A stretch of 64,000 bases of DNA from Clostridia bacterium (GTDB taxonomy: Bacteria; Bacillota; Clostridia; Peptostreptococcales; Anaerovoracaceae): assembly GCA_030537495.1 (NCBI GenBank), contig JAUNMH010000001.1, positions 1 through 64,000 on the forward strand, written 5' to 3'. Positions 55,529-64,000 of the stretch are shown piece by piece (the stretch's first letter is position 1; every line of letters begins with the position of its first letter). Under the pieces are notes generated by a model. That model was given only the letters and a program-made list of their open reading frames with translations. It had not been told where the DNA came from and ran no database searches. The translations under genes were made by a program, and so were the position numbers.

Positions 55529-56055
55529 TTTTAAACTTTCTCTCATTATATTTAATTCCACTCGTTGTATTCCTCGTACCGCTCTATGCGATTCTCAAAA
55601 AGGTTCCGATTTATACAACTTTTACCGATGGCGCCAAAGAAGGCTTTTCAACCGCAATCATGATTATACCTTACTTGACTGCTATGCTTTGTGCAATCGG
55701 TATGTTCCGTGCATCAGGAGCAATGGATTGGCTGGTTTCCCTGCTCGATCCGATTACTTCTATTGTTGGACTGCCTGGTGAGGTACTTCCAATGGGAATT
55801 ATGCGCTCCTTATCCGGCGGTGGTGCACAAGGTTTATGTGCAGATCTGCTTGAACAATTCGGCACACAGTCGCAGATTGGACGTATTGCCTCCGTGGCTT
55901 TTGGCTCTACTGAAACAACCTTCTATGTACTGGCCGTATATTTTGGTGCTGTAGGCATTACAAATGCAAGACAATCTGCTATCGCTGGTATTGGAGGAGA
56001 TCTTTTCTCCCTGATTATGGCTGCTGTCGTTGTAAACATGATGTGGGGGTATTGA
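55519..56055 (+). CDS. SpmB-like membrane protein
   Basis: 178 residues; SpmB family pattern VPIYTTFTDGAKEGFSTAI and MRSLSGGGAQGL, and the STETTFYVLAVYFGAVG block. Partner of the SpmA-like protein; together they form a probable nucleoside-gate-type transporter. GAAGGAGG lies inside the preceding gene. The LD-carboxypeptidase begins 3 bases after its stop. Confidence 0.87.
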   Translation: MSVVLNFLSLYLIPLVVFLVPLYAILKKVPIYTTFTDGAKEGFSTAIMIIPYLTAMLCAIGMFRASGAMDWLVSLLDPITSIVGLPGEVLPMGIMRSLSGGGAQGLCADLLEQFGTQSQIGRIASVAFGSTETTFYVLAVYFGAVGITNARQSAIAGIGGDLFSLIMAAVVVNMMWGY

Positions 56056-56058
56056 TTT

Positions 56059-56973
56059 ATGATTTTTCCGAAAAAACTTGTCCCTGGCAATACCATTGGC
56101 ATTGTCTCACCAAGTTCACCCGTATCGGCTGAACGTGCCGCACAAGCTCAAAAAGCTTTAGAAGCTTTAGGTTTCAAGGTAAAACTTGCTGAAAACTGTT
56201 CACTTTCAAAAGGCGGATACATGGCTGGAGATGAAACTCTTCGTGGAAAGATTTTAAACGATATGTTCGCTGATACTTCAACTGATGCTATCATATGCAT
56301 GCGTGGTGGAGATGGTGCAAATAGGATTCTCAATAAAATCGATCTGAATATTGTCAGAGAAAATCCAAAAATCTTCATCGGTTACAGCGACATTACGTTC
56401 CTGCACTTGCTTTTTAATCAGGCATGCGATTTGGTAACATTTCATGGTCCAATGGTATCGTCAAATATCATTGACAACTTCGATGAAGAGACAAAAGCTT
56501 CCTTTTTTGCAGCTCTGAATACCGGTCAGTCATACACTTATAATCCACCTGCCGGATTCCCTGTTCTTGCCGCACGTAGTGGAAAAGCCTGCGGTCCTTT
56601 GATTGGTGGAAATTTGACGGTTATATGTGCTTCATTAGGAACACCATATGAAATGGATACCAAAGGAAAAATTCTTTTCATTGAAGAAATCGGCGAACAT
56701 ATCGGGAATCTTGATCGCCACATTTACCAGCTTCGCGATGCCGGAAAACTGGATGATGCAGCCGGAATTCTACTTGGTCAGTTCGCTTCCTGCAACAACG
56801 ACGAAGACAATTATACGATCGTCAATGTGATCTTAGATGCTTTAGGTGATCACCATATCCCGGTTATGTATAATATACAATCCGGTCATGACTTCCCACT
56901 CATTACATTACCAATGAATGCTCCATGTGAAATGGATGCAGATGCCGGTACCATTACATTTCAAATGAAATAA
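56059..56973 (+). CDS. ldcA: LD-carboxypeptidase (peptidase family S66)
   Basis: 304 residues. Nucleophile Ser in FIGYSDIT, catalytic Glu in LFIEEIGE and His in QSGHDFPL; RGGDGANRIL is conserved. Family members remove the terminal D-alanine from murein tetrapeptides in cell-wall recycling (some hydrolyse microcin C). Third gene of the SpmA-SpmB operon, which suggests the pair handles wall-derived peptides. Lacks a signal peptide, so cytoplasmic. Confidence 0.9.
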   Translation: MIFPKKLVPGNTIGIVSPSSPVSAERAAQAQKALEALGFKVKLAENCSLSKGGYMAGDETLRGKILNDMFADTSTDAIICMRGGDGANRILNKIDLNIVRENPKIFIGYSDITFLHLLFNQACDLVTFHGPMVSSNIIDNFDEETKASFFAALNTGQSYTYNPPAGFPVLAARSGKACGPLIGGNLTVICASLGTPYEMDTKGKILFIEEIGEHIGNLDRHIYQLRDAGKLDDAAGILLGQFASCNNDEDNYTIVNVILDALGDHHIPVMYNIQSGHDFPLITLPMNAPCEMDADAGTITFQMK

Positions 56974-56998
56974 TACAAGAAAGAAATTTGGGTATACT

Positions 56999-57028
56999 AA
57001 TAGGAGGATTCAGCAGAATCCTCCTATT
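56999..57028. terminator. Convergent hairpin terminator
   Basis: AATAGGAGGATTC and GAATCCTCCTATT form a perfect 13-bp stem with a 4-base loop, between the ends of ldcA (+) and oppA (-). No long T-run follows, so function is probable only. Confidence 0.6.
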
Positions 57029-57090
57029 AAAAAACATTTTTAGTTTTGTTTAACCGTTACACTTCACAGCTTCAATCGCTGACGATTCGA

Positions 57091-58788
57091 TTATTTTCCG
57101 AACTGCATGTCGTTGTTACCGGATGTTGTTTCCCACATTTCAAGCATATTGATAGGGTCATTGTAGTCAGCTAGCCAGCCTTCACGTGCAAAGTCAAACT
57201 TTCCATCTTTACGTTCGTTCAGGAATACATTCCACTCACGTGTCTCAACAGTTAAGTTTATGCCTATTTTAGCAAAGTCTTGCTGGATTGCCTCACCAAT
57301 CTTCACGTTACCTTCGGAGTCATTTGTCAGATAAGTCATGTCGATTGGTGTGTCGGATGACAGCATACCCTTATCGTCAAATTTGTAACCAGCTTCTTCT
57401 AAGAGTTTTCTAGCTTCGTCTACTGTTGCATCTGTCAGCTTTGGATCATAGTATCCAACGTGTTCCTTATCCGGATAGGTGTAAGCATCGTCATTCTTTC
57501 TAAATTCTCCGCCCTGTCCATCTGCCATTCCGGTTGGGATAAAGGTGTTTGCAACCTCTTGTTCTGCCTGTGCAATGGTCTTAACGATATATTCACGGTC
57601 AATCAGAAGTGCAAACGCTTTTCTCATGCCTGCCGCCTGCTCTACGGTCTTGCCTTCGAATAGTTTACTGTTTACATTGAAGCCGCAGTAATAGGTGCCA
57701 AGCGTATCAATCTTATAGAATTCTGGCTTATTCTTTACACTTTCCATGATATCGGTTGCAATTGTATCGATGAACTGCAGGGAACCGTCCTTGAATGCAT
57801 TGTAAACGGCAGTATCGTCAGAACTTAGCATGAAGTTGATTTTCTTTAAAGAAACCTTATTCGATGCCCAGTAATTTGCGTTTGGCTCATAAGTCATGGA
57901 TTCGTTGTGCTTCCAAGCAGTTAGCTTCATTGGACCTGATGTTACGAAACCTGCCTCTAGCGCCCAAGCTCCAGGATTGGTATCTGCGCCATCAGCAGCT
58001 TCTACCGCGTGCTTTGGTACCGGATAGAATGCCGGGAATGCACATAAGTCAAGGAAGTATGCGCATGGTGCGTTCAGGTGAACCGTAAAGGTCTTTCCAT
58101 CCTTGGAAGCTTCCACCTGCAAAGTTTCGTCATCATTCCTAGCAATTACGTCTGCTAAGTAGGAGTAGTCTGATCCTGTCATTGGATCTGCAAGTCTGTT
58201 CCAGCTGTATACGACATCGTTTGCGTCCAACTTTTCGCCGTCAGACCATTTCAGACCGTCACGCAACGTGAATGTATAGGTCAGCCCATCTTTGCTCATT
58301 TTGTGGCTCTCTGCCAATTCTGGTACCAGCTGCCCATTTTCATCATAGGTATACAGTCCTGAGAACGCAAGAATCGCAAGGCAAGCGCCGTCTACGGTCG
58401 AATTCAGAGCTGGGTCAAGCTTATCTGGTTCTGAAGCAATCTGAAGTGCCAGCTCATTTGTAGGAGTCTTCGCGAATCCAAAGTATTTGAATCCGAAGAT
58501 GTTGTGATAGATGTTCTTAACATCTTTTTTCTGCATATACACGTCATTGTAATAGTACAGTGGAACAACAGCCCATGTTTCCATAAGCTGATCTTCTGCC
58601 TCGTGCATCAGCGCTTCACGCTTTGCCAAATCAGTTTCGGCTCTGATGGCATCGATTTTTTCGTCATAGGATTTCCATTCCGGCGCAGAGCTTTCACCCG
58701 AATCTCCGTTACTTCCGCCGTTTCCGCAAGCTGCCAAGGTAAATACCATGGCCAGTGTAAGCATGATGGCTAAGACTTTCTTCTTCAT
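57091..58788 (-). CDS. oppA: Oligopeptide ABC transporter substrate-binding lipoprotein, apparently circularly permuted
   Basis: 565 residues, family SBP_bac_5. Lipobox LAAC (Cys21). Right after the linker (residues about 37-106) comes SYDEKIDAIRAETDLAKREA through FGFKYFGFAK, a segment that normally forms the C-terminal end of OppA proteins. Then TPTNELALQIASEPDKLDP, the usual mature N-terminus, follows, and the protein stops after WETTSGNNDMQFGK, just where the moved segment would begin. Each part occurs once. Ribosome site AAGGAGG before ATG 58788; last gene of the opp operon, 160 bases after oppF, with the GGATACC/GGTATCC inverted repeat in the gap. Confidence 0.88.
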   Translation of the reverse strand: MKKKVLAIMLTLAMVFTLAACGNGGSNGDSGESSAPEWKSYDEKIDAIRAETDLAKREALMHEAEDQLMETWAVVPLYYYNDVYMQKKDVKNIYHNIFGFKYFGFAKTPTNELALQIASEPDKLDPALNSTVDGACLAILAFSGLYTYDENGQLVPELAESHKMSKDGLTYTFTLRDGLKWSDGEKLDANDVVYSWNRLADPMTGSDYSYLADVIARNDDETLQVEASKDGKTFTVHLNAPCAYFLDLCAFPAFYPVPKHAVEAADGADTNPGAWALEAGFVTSGPMKLTAWKHNESMTYEPNANYWASNKVSLKKINFMLSSDDTAVYNAFKDGSLQFIDTIATDIMESVKNKPEFYKIDTLGTYYCGFNVNSKLFEGKTVEQAAGMRKAFALLIDREYIVKTIAQAEQEVANTFIPTGMADGQGGEFRKNDDAYTYPDKEHVGYYDPKLTDATVDEARKLLEEAGYKFDDKGMLSSDTPIDMTYLTNDSEGNVKIGEAIQQDFAKIGINLTVETREWNVFLNERKDGKFDFAREGWLADYNDPINMLEMWETTSGNNDMQFGK

Positions 58789-58948
58789 AAAAAAATCCTC
58801 CTTACTAACTAGTTTTCTTAATGTATTAATGAATATCATGCCGATTAATTCCCTGCATTGGCACAACATTGCATTCTGAGCCTGGATACCGTTTTCTATA
58901 CAATGCTAAACTTTCCCGTCATAGGTATCCGATCTGTTTCCTGCTGGA

Positions 58949-59920
58949 TTACTTATTCCAACAAGCAACTTGATGTCCATTTCCGCGATCTACAAGTGGT
59001 GGACATTCCTGCGCACATTTTTCCGTTGCGTATTTGCAACGTGTACGGAATGCACATCCGCTCGGCATATGTAGCGGACTCGGCACATCGCCCTCCAGAA
59101 CGATACGTTTCCGTTCCTTCGCCATCTTTGGGTCCGGATACGGCACCGCACTCAAAAGGGACTGTGTATATGGGTGCAGCGGTTGCTCGCTCACCTCATC
59201 TGCGTCACCGATTTCCACGATGCGTCCTAAGTACATGACCGCAATACGATCCGAAATGTGTCGCACAACGAGCAAATCATGTGCAATGAATAAGTACGCA
59301 ACGCCTAGCTTTTCCTGCAACTCCTCAAACATATTGATGACCTGCGCCTGAATTGATACGTCCAGCGCGCTCACCGCCTCATCACAGACGATGAAACGCG
59401 GATTTGTTGCTAAGGCTCTCGCAATCCCGATACGCTGTCTTTGTCCTCCTGAGAACTCATGGGCGTAACGTGTCGCATGCTCTGCGTTCAAACCTACCAA
59501 AGTCATTAACTCAAGTACGCGATTTCTACGCTCTTCCTTTGTCTTATATAATTTATGCACATCCAGTGGTTCTCCAATGATATCCTCTACCGTCATACGC
59601 GGATTAAGTGAGGAATAAGGGTCCTGGAATACCATCTGCATTTGTTTTCGCATTTCGTGAATGTTCTTCTCGTCTACTGGTTTCCCATCAAAGATGACTT
59701 CGCCGCCTGTTGGGGTATATAGACGCAGAATCGAACGTCCTACTGTCGTTTTCCCGCAGCCGGACTCTCCAACAAGTCCTAGCGTTTCTCCCGGCTTGAT
59801 GGAAAAACTCACACCATCAACGGCTTTCAGCGGAAGGCTCTTCATAAAACCCGTCTTGACAGGGAAATACTGTTTCAAGTCTTTGACTTCCAGCAAATAT
59901 TCGTTTTTTTCATTTGCCAC
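58949..59920 (-). CDS. oppF: Oligopeptide ABC transporter ATP-binding protein OppF
   Basis: 323 residues; Walker [10 protein letters not shown], signature [15 protein letters not shown], Walker [16 protein letters not shown]-loop FIAHDLLVV. The C-terminal extension with spaced cysteines ([10 protein letters not shown] and on) is the oligopeptide-transporter type that can hold an iron-sulphur cluster. Starts 3 bases after oppD. Confidence 0.95.
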   Translation of the reverse strand: MANEKNEYLLEVKDLKQYFPVKTGFMKSLPLKAVDGVSFSIKPGETLGLVGESGCGKTTVGRSILRLYTPTGGEVIFDGKPVDEKNIHEMRKQMQMVFQDPYSSLNPRMTVEDIIGEPLDVHKLYKTKEERRNRVLELMTLVGLNAEHATRYAHEFSGGQRQRIGIARALATNPRFIVCDEAVSALDVSIQAQVINMFEELQEKLGVAYLFIAHDLLVVRHISDRIAVMYLGRIVEIGDADEVSEQPLHPYTQSLLSAVPYPDPKMAKERKRIVLEGDVPSPLHMPSGCAFRTRCKYATEKCAQECPPLVDRGNGHQVACWNK

Positions 59921-59923
59921 AGC

Positions 59924-60916
59924 TTACACCTCCCCTTTTTCCATCTCTGCTTTAACATTCAGCCAACATGAGGCATAATGTCCGTCCGCCGTCTGCATTT
60001 CCGGCGGTTGCTCTGTCAAACAAATTTTCATCGCATTTTCACAGCGCGGACAAAACGCACAGCCCTTTGGCATATTCAACAGGTTAATTGGCGTACCCGG
60101 AATCGGAACCAATTTTTCACCCATCCTCCCAACATTAGGAATAGAACGGAGCAATCCCTTGGTATACTCGTGACTAGGACGATAAAAAATATCCTCTGCC
60201 GTACCACGTTCGCAGACGCGTCCGCCATACATAACGATGATTTCATCACACATATCCGCAATCACGCCTAGGTCATGGGTTACCATGATGATTGCCATTC
60301 CGAGCTGCTTCTGCAAATCCTGCATCAGCTCTAAAATCTGCGCCTGAATGGTAACGTCCAATGCCGTCGTCGGCTCATCCGCGATCAAAATATCCGGCTC
60401 ACAGGAAAGCGCCATTGCAATCATCACACGCTGACGCATACCACCTGAAAGCTCGTATGGATACTGCTTGATTCGCTTTTCCGGCTCGTTAACGCCGACA
60501 AGGGTCAGCATCTCGATTGCACGAGCCTCCGCTTCTTTCCCCTTGCGGCTCGTATGTAACTCAATTGCCTCTTTAAGCTGAGAACCGACCGTAAAGACCG
60601 GATTCAAACTCGTCATCGGGTCTTGGAAAATGATTGAGCAGCATTTTCCGCGGAATTCCCGCATTTCTTTTTCCGTAAACTTGGTAAGATCTTTTCCTTT
60701 ATAAAGGACGCTTCCCTCCGCGATTCTTCCGTTGGATTCCAAAATTTGCATTATGGAATATGCCGTTACCGACTTGCCGGAGCCGGATTCTCCTACGATA
60801 CCGAGAATCTTACCGGAATCTAAGTCAAATGACACACCGTTAACCGCGTGGACCTCGCCTTTGCCGGTTGTAAAAGAGGTGTGCAGATTCTGTACAGAAA
60901 GTATTGTTTCGCTCAT
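59924..60916 (-). CDS. oppD: Oligopeptide ABC transporter ATP-binding protein OppD
   Basis: 330 residues; Walker [10 protein letters not shown], signature [16 protein letters not shown], Walker [15 protein letters not shown], and the cysteine-bearing C-terminal part ([12 protein letters not shown]). Pairs with OppF as the motor heterodimer. Starts 6 bases after oppC. Confidence 0.95.
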   Translation of the reverse strand: MSETILSVQNLHTSFTTGKGEVHAVNGVSFDLDSGKILGIVGESGSGKSVTAYSIMQILESNGRIAEGSVLYKGKDLTKFTEKEMREFRGKCCSIIFQDPMTSLNPVFTVGSQLKEAIELHTSRKGKEAEARAIEMLTLVGVNEPEKRIKQYPYELSGGMRQRVMIAMALSCEPDILIADEPTTALDVTIQAQILELMQDLQKQLGMAIIMVTHDLGVIADMCDEIIVMYGGRVCERGTAEDIFYRPSHEYTKGLLRSIPNVGRMGEKLVPIPGTPINLLNMPKGCAFCPRCENAMKICLTEQPPEMQTADGHYASCWLNVKAEMEKGEV

Positions 60917-60922
60917 TCTCTG

Positions 60923-62005
60923 TTACCTCCTTAATTTCGGGTCAAACGCGTCACGCAGACCGTCTCCCAATAGATTACAAGCAAGCGTGATCAGACAAAT
61001 CATCATTGCTGGGAAAATCAGCTTGTAGGAATACTCGGAAATACCTGCTCTAGCAGCGTTCGCAAGTGATCCTAAAGATGGCATCGGCGCCTTTACGCCC
61101 AAGCCGATAAAGCTTAGGAAACTTTCAGTGAAAATCGCCGAAGGTACCTGTAGCGCCGCCGTAATGATGATGACACTGATGCTATTTGGTAAAATATGCT
61201 TGCGGATGATGCGTCCAGCGCTTGCACCGCTGACTTTTGCGGCAAGGACATATTCGTTGGATTTAATCGTGAGAATCTGTCCACGCACCATTCTCGCCAT
61301 ACCCGTCCAATAAAGCAGGGCAAAAACCATAAACATCGATAGCATATTGGTTCCCAACTGCTTGAACATTGGGAACTGGTCTGTACTCAAAACTTCCTGC
61401 AATACAACGGAAAGTAAAACTACCATCAGCATGTCCGGCAGGGAGTAAATGATATCGACAATTCGCATCATAACAAGGTCGACCTTGCCACCCAAGTATC
61501 CGGAAATACTACCGTATATGACACCGATAATCAAAACTAACAGAGCCGCAAAAATACCTACGATAAGTGAAACCTTTGTGCCGTAAACAACACGGACAAA
61601 ATAATCACGTCCCATTTCATCGGTTCCCATGATATGTGGGAAAAGGCTGCCGCCGTCATCGATATGTGCCTGCTCCAACTCTGACCACTGAAACGGCGCC
61701 ATATTCTTTGCAGCCGTATCACGTACTCCATCGACAGTCACGATATCCGAATATCCGTAAGGCACGATATGTGGCACGATCATAATCATCAAAACAATTG
61801 CGACCAATACGATGATGCTGCCCACAGCCAACGGATTCTTCATCAGCTTGCGCATACCGTCCCGGAAAAAAGACGAGGACTCACTCATCACGTCCTGCTG
61901 CAGTTTTTCTTCATCGGTTGCTTTTTCAAATTTTGATAAATCAATCTGAAAGCTAAGAGGATTCTTCTTAGGCATTTGATTGATTGGATTCATTTCATTC
62001 TGCAT
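60923..62005 (-). CDS. oppC: Oligopeptide ABC transporter permease OppC
   Basis: About 360 residues; a cytoplasmic N-terminal tail, then six helices. The EAA-like coupling motif (AAKVSGASAGRIIRKHILPN) and the OppC insert with HIMGTDEMGRDYF are present. ATG 62005 gives better spacing to GAGGAGGATG than the one two codons earlier. 12 bases after oppB. Confidence 0.93.
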   Translation of the reverse strand: MQNEMNPINQMPKKNPLSFQIDLSKFEKATDEEKLQQDVMSESSSFFRDGMRKLMKNPLAVGSIIVLVAIVLMIMIVPHIVPYGYSDIVTVDGVRDTAAKNMAPFQWSELEQAHIDDGGSLFPHIMGTDEMGRDYFVRVVYGTKVSLIVGIFAALLVLIIGVIYGSISGYLGGKVDLVMMRIVDIIYSLPDMLMVVLLSVVLQEVLSTDQFPMFKQLGTNMLSMFMVFALLYWTGMARMVRGQILTIKSNEYVLAAKVSGASAGRIIRKHILPNSISVIIITAALQVPSAIFTESFLSFIGLGVKAPMPSLGSLANAARAGISEYSYKLIFPAMMICLITLACNLLGDGLRDAFDPKLRR

Positions 62006-62017
62006 CTTCATCCTCCT

Positions 62018-62929
62018 CTAGTCCAGTTTGATTCTCGGGTCAACCATTTTGTACACGATGTCTGTAATCAAGTTCATCGTAATCATCAGCGTTGCGAGGA
62101 AAATGGTGGTTCCCATAATCATCGGGTAATCACGATTTATGATACAGTCAACAAACTTCGAGCCCAGCCCACCGATAGTAAAAATTCTTTCTACGACCAG
62201 GGAACCAGTCAAAATAAAGGCGGTCATCGGTCCCACATAAGTAATGACCGGAATCATCGCATTTCGCAAGGTATGCTTGAAAATGATTTTCCACCTTGCC
62301 ACGCCCTTCGCCTTTGCTGTACGCACATAGTCCTGACCCAGCGCGTCCAGCATGCTGGTTTTGGTTAAACGCGTAATGTACGCCATCGGAGATGCCGACA
62401 GCGCAATGACCGGCAGAATGTAGTTCGGACTTTCCGGACTCCAAGATGGAATCCACTGTAGCTTTATACAAAAGGCTAGCAGCAGCAGGGTCGCGAACAC
62501 AAAGCTCGGCAATGAAGTAAACAAGGTCGAAAGAAAGATAATCAGTCGGTCAAGTAGCCCATTTCGATTCAACGCCGCGATGCTGCCAAGGACAATGCCG
62601 AGGATGACGGCGACCACAATGGCCTGCCCCCCCAATTTTGCAGATACAGCAAATGAAGAAAAAATTGTTGTTTTAATATCTCTTCCTGTCTTTGTCGAAA
62701 TGCCGAAATCGCCATGTAACAGATTGTTCATATAAATCACAAACTGCTCTGGAACCGGCTTATCAAGATTGAATCGCTGCTCTAACGCAACTTTTACTGC
62801 AGGTGATGTTGCCTTTTCTCTATCAAATGGTCCACCTGGAATTGCATTCATTGAAAAGAATGTGATTCCGCAAACAATCAATAAGGTGATGATGGCAAGA
62901 AAAATACGCTTTACAATATATTTTGACAC
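62018..62929 (-). CDS. oppB: Oligopeptide ABC transporter permease OppB
   Basis: 303 residues from a GTG at 62929, which has GAAGGAG eight bases before it; an upstream ATG adds 18 residues with no site. Six helices; NAIPGGPFD is the OppB/DppB signature, and RTAKAKGVARWKIIFKHTLRN the EAA coupling motif. First gene of the operon oppB-oppC-oppD-oppF-oppA. Confidence 0.93.
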   Translation of the reverse strand: MSKYIVKRIFLAIITLLIVCGITFFSMNAIPGGPFDREKATSPAVKVALEQRFNLDKPVPEQFVIYMNNLLHGDFGISTKTGRDIKTTIFSSFAVSAKLGGQAIVVAVILGIVLGSIAALNRNGLLDRLIIFLSTLFTSLPSFVFATLLLLAFCIKLQWIPSWSPESPNYILPVIALSASPMAYITRLTKTSMLDALGQDYVRTAKAKGVARWKIIFKHTLRNAMIPVITYVGPMTAFILTGSLVVERIFTIGGLGSKFVDCIINRDYPMIMGTTIFLATLMITMNLITDIVYKMVDPRIKLD

Positions 62930-63172
62930 TGTTTCTTCTCCTTCTCTTTCAATTTTGTCATACAGTGACAAGCGAATTTGCATTGGGTATACTTCACCAC
63001 TTCATTTCATTGAAGTATGCAAATGTTATGTTCTGTAGTATACCACATTTGCAGGCACAAAGCAAGGATTTTCCATTGAATGTAAGATTTCACATGTTGC
63101 TTATTTGCTTATTTTCTTTCCTGTGCCTTGCGCGGCAATGGTTTTTGTGGGATTATTTTGCATTTTTGCCAC

Positions 63173-63206
63173 AAAAAAACTCCGCAAGGCTTACGCCCTG
63201 CGGAGC
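63173..63206 (-). terminator. Terminator after the M18 aminopeptidase
   Basis: On the minus strand CTCCGCAGGG, short loop, CCTTGCGGAG, then TTTTTTTG, 13 bases past the stop. Confidence 0.85.
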
Positions 63207-63218
63207 ACGTTCTTTGAC

Positions 63219-64000
63219 TTACGCGTATAACAAGAATGCCTTGTAGCCCTTCACTGCCTCATAGACATCCGCTTTGCTGCTGATCTCATAAGGCGCGTGC
63301 ATATTCAACACCGCTACGCCACTGTCGATGACTTCCATGCCGTAATTTGCCATGATATAGGCAATGGTTCCACCACCACCGATATCCACCTTTCCAAGTT
63401 CCGCGAATTGATACACCACACCTTCCCGGTCGAAGATTTTACGCAAATCCGCAATATATTCCGCATTCGCATCATTGGAACCGCTTTTGCCACCGCTTCC
63501 CGTAAATTTGTTGAAGGAAAGACCGTTTGCGAAGAACGCGGAGCTACGTTTTTCAAACGCATCTGCAAAAGATGGGTCGTACGCTGCGCTGACATCCGAT
63601 GACAGCATGCGGGAATTTGCCATCGCGCGGCGTGTCTTAAGTTCGGATTCGCCTTCATTCAGCGCAATCAGCTCTGCCACAGTATTCTCAAAGGCGCGGG
63701 AGTGCATACCGGTCGCACCGACACTACCGATTTCTTCTTTATCTACAAGCAGGCAGCAACTTGTGCGTTCTGTATGCTCTACCTCCAACATCGCAAAAAG
63801 AGAGGTGAAAGCGCACACTCTATCATCCTGTCCGTAAGCGATTACCATGCTACGGTCCAAACCACAGTCTCTGGCTTTGCCTGCCGGAACAAGCTCTAGC
63901 TCTGCTGACAGGAAGTCCTCTTCTTCGATGTCGTAGCTTTTCTTAAGCAGCTGCAGAAGATTTGCCTTGACCGCTTCTTTTTCGTTTTTATCAACGTCCT
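63219..64000 (-). CDS. M18 family aminopeptidase, partial (5' end outside the window)
   Basis: The C-terminal 259 residues of a zinc aminopeptidase; the frame stays open to the window edge. Metal-site motifs: IAYGQDDRVCA (bridging Asp), DKEEIGSVGATG (Glu pair), and the final NMHAPYEISSKAD (His). SGGKSGSNDANAEY and DIGGGGTIA are also conserved. Likely trims peptides brought in by Opp. About 290 bases separate it from oppB, with its own terminator, so probably a separate transcription unit. Confidence 0.9.
   Translation of the reverse strand, partial: DVDKNEKEAVKANLLQLLKKSYDIEEEDFLSAELELVPAGKARDCGLDRSMVIAYGQDDRVCAFTSLFAMLEVEHTERTSCCLLVDKEEIGSVGATGMHSRAFENTVAELIALNEGESELKTRRAMANSRMLSSDVSAAYDPSFADAFEKRSSAFFANGLSFNKFTGSGGKSGSNDANAEYIADLRKIFDREGVVYQFAELGKVDIGGGGTIAYIMANYGMEVIDSGVAVLNMHAPYEISSKADVYEAVKGYKAFLLYA

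Noticed and set aside
54821..56055. SpmA/SpmB as proof of a spore-forming organism
   Set aside because: These families occur in many non-sporulating bacteria, and no other sporulation gene is in the window.
1..64000. CRISPR arrays or complete insertion sequences
   Set aside because: No regularly spaced direct repeats with spacers and no full transposase with terminal repeats were found.

Overview
The window looks like a chromosome segment of a low-to-mid GC Gram-positive anaerobe (Bacillota, probably class Clostridia). The signs are a complete D-alanylation (dlt) locus for teichoic acids, MreB, AGGAGG-type ribosome binding sites with several TTG/GTG starts, a one-piece tmRNA, BrnQ and Opp transporters, and no outer-membrane genes. 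Species cannot be named from the sequence alone. All functions below are read from motifs and family resemblance; no database search was possible.

Layout. 1-10 kb: RNA methyltransferase, MreB with a 48-residue companion gene, threonine aldolase, a secreted peptidoglycan deacetylase, a HutD-like fusion protein, a sugar kinase, a dynamin-like GTPase and a DUF445 protein. 10-19 kb: tRNA-Leu(CAG), an AEC transporter, a 280-bp inverted-repeat element, the dltABCD operon with a dltX-like gene at its 3' end, a HAD phosphatase, an isochorismatase-like hydrolase and a MATE pump. 19-25 kb: a coupled pair (serine hydrolase and HipA-like kinase) behind a MalT/LuxR-type regulator, then BrnQ. 25-33 kb: secreted C69 dipeptidase; an operon of HTH-DUF3990, an unknown 168-residue protein and a small transporter behind a double palindromic operator; pdxR divergent from pdxS-pdxT, with pdxT frameshifted; a second copy of the inverted-repeat element. 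33-50 kb: peptide deformylase, 5-formyl-THF cyclo-ligase, CorA, a decayed group II intron end, a Septu-like (PtuA/PtuB) defence operon with a frameshifted ptuB, ssrA-smpB, two signal peptidases, a pseudouridine synthase, fructose-bisphosphate aldolase, nicotinate phosphoribosyltransferase and uvrBA.

50-54 kb is a graveyard: remnants of an IS1634-type transposase, a tyrosine recombinase, a class A beta-lactamase-like protein, an APC permease and a sigma-54 regulator surround one intact D-aminoacylase. 54-64 kb is a peptide/cell-wall recycling block: SpmA/SpmB-like membrane proteins, an LD-carboxypeptidase, an oppBCDF-oppA operon and an M18 aminopeptidase cut by the window edge.

Most notable observations: (1) the Opp substrate-binding protein appears circularly permuted, its usual C-terminal segment lying directly after the lipoprotein signal; (2) a roughly 280-bp element with three-box terminal inverted repeats occurs twice; (3) the HTH-DUF3990 operon has two operators whose arms change in a compensating way; (4) pdxT and ptuB are both broken at short A-runs, pdxT exactly at a G-GGA-AAA slippery heptamer; (5) dltX lies at the wrong end of the dlt operon.
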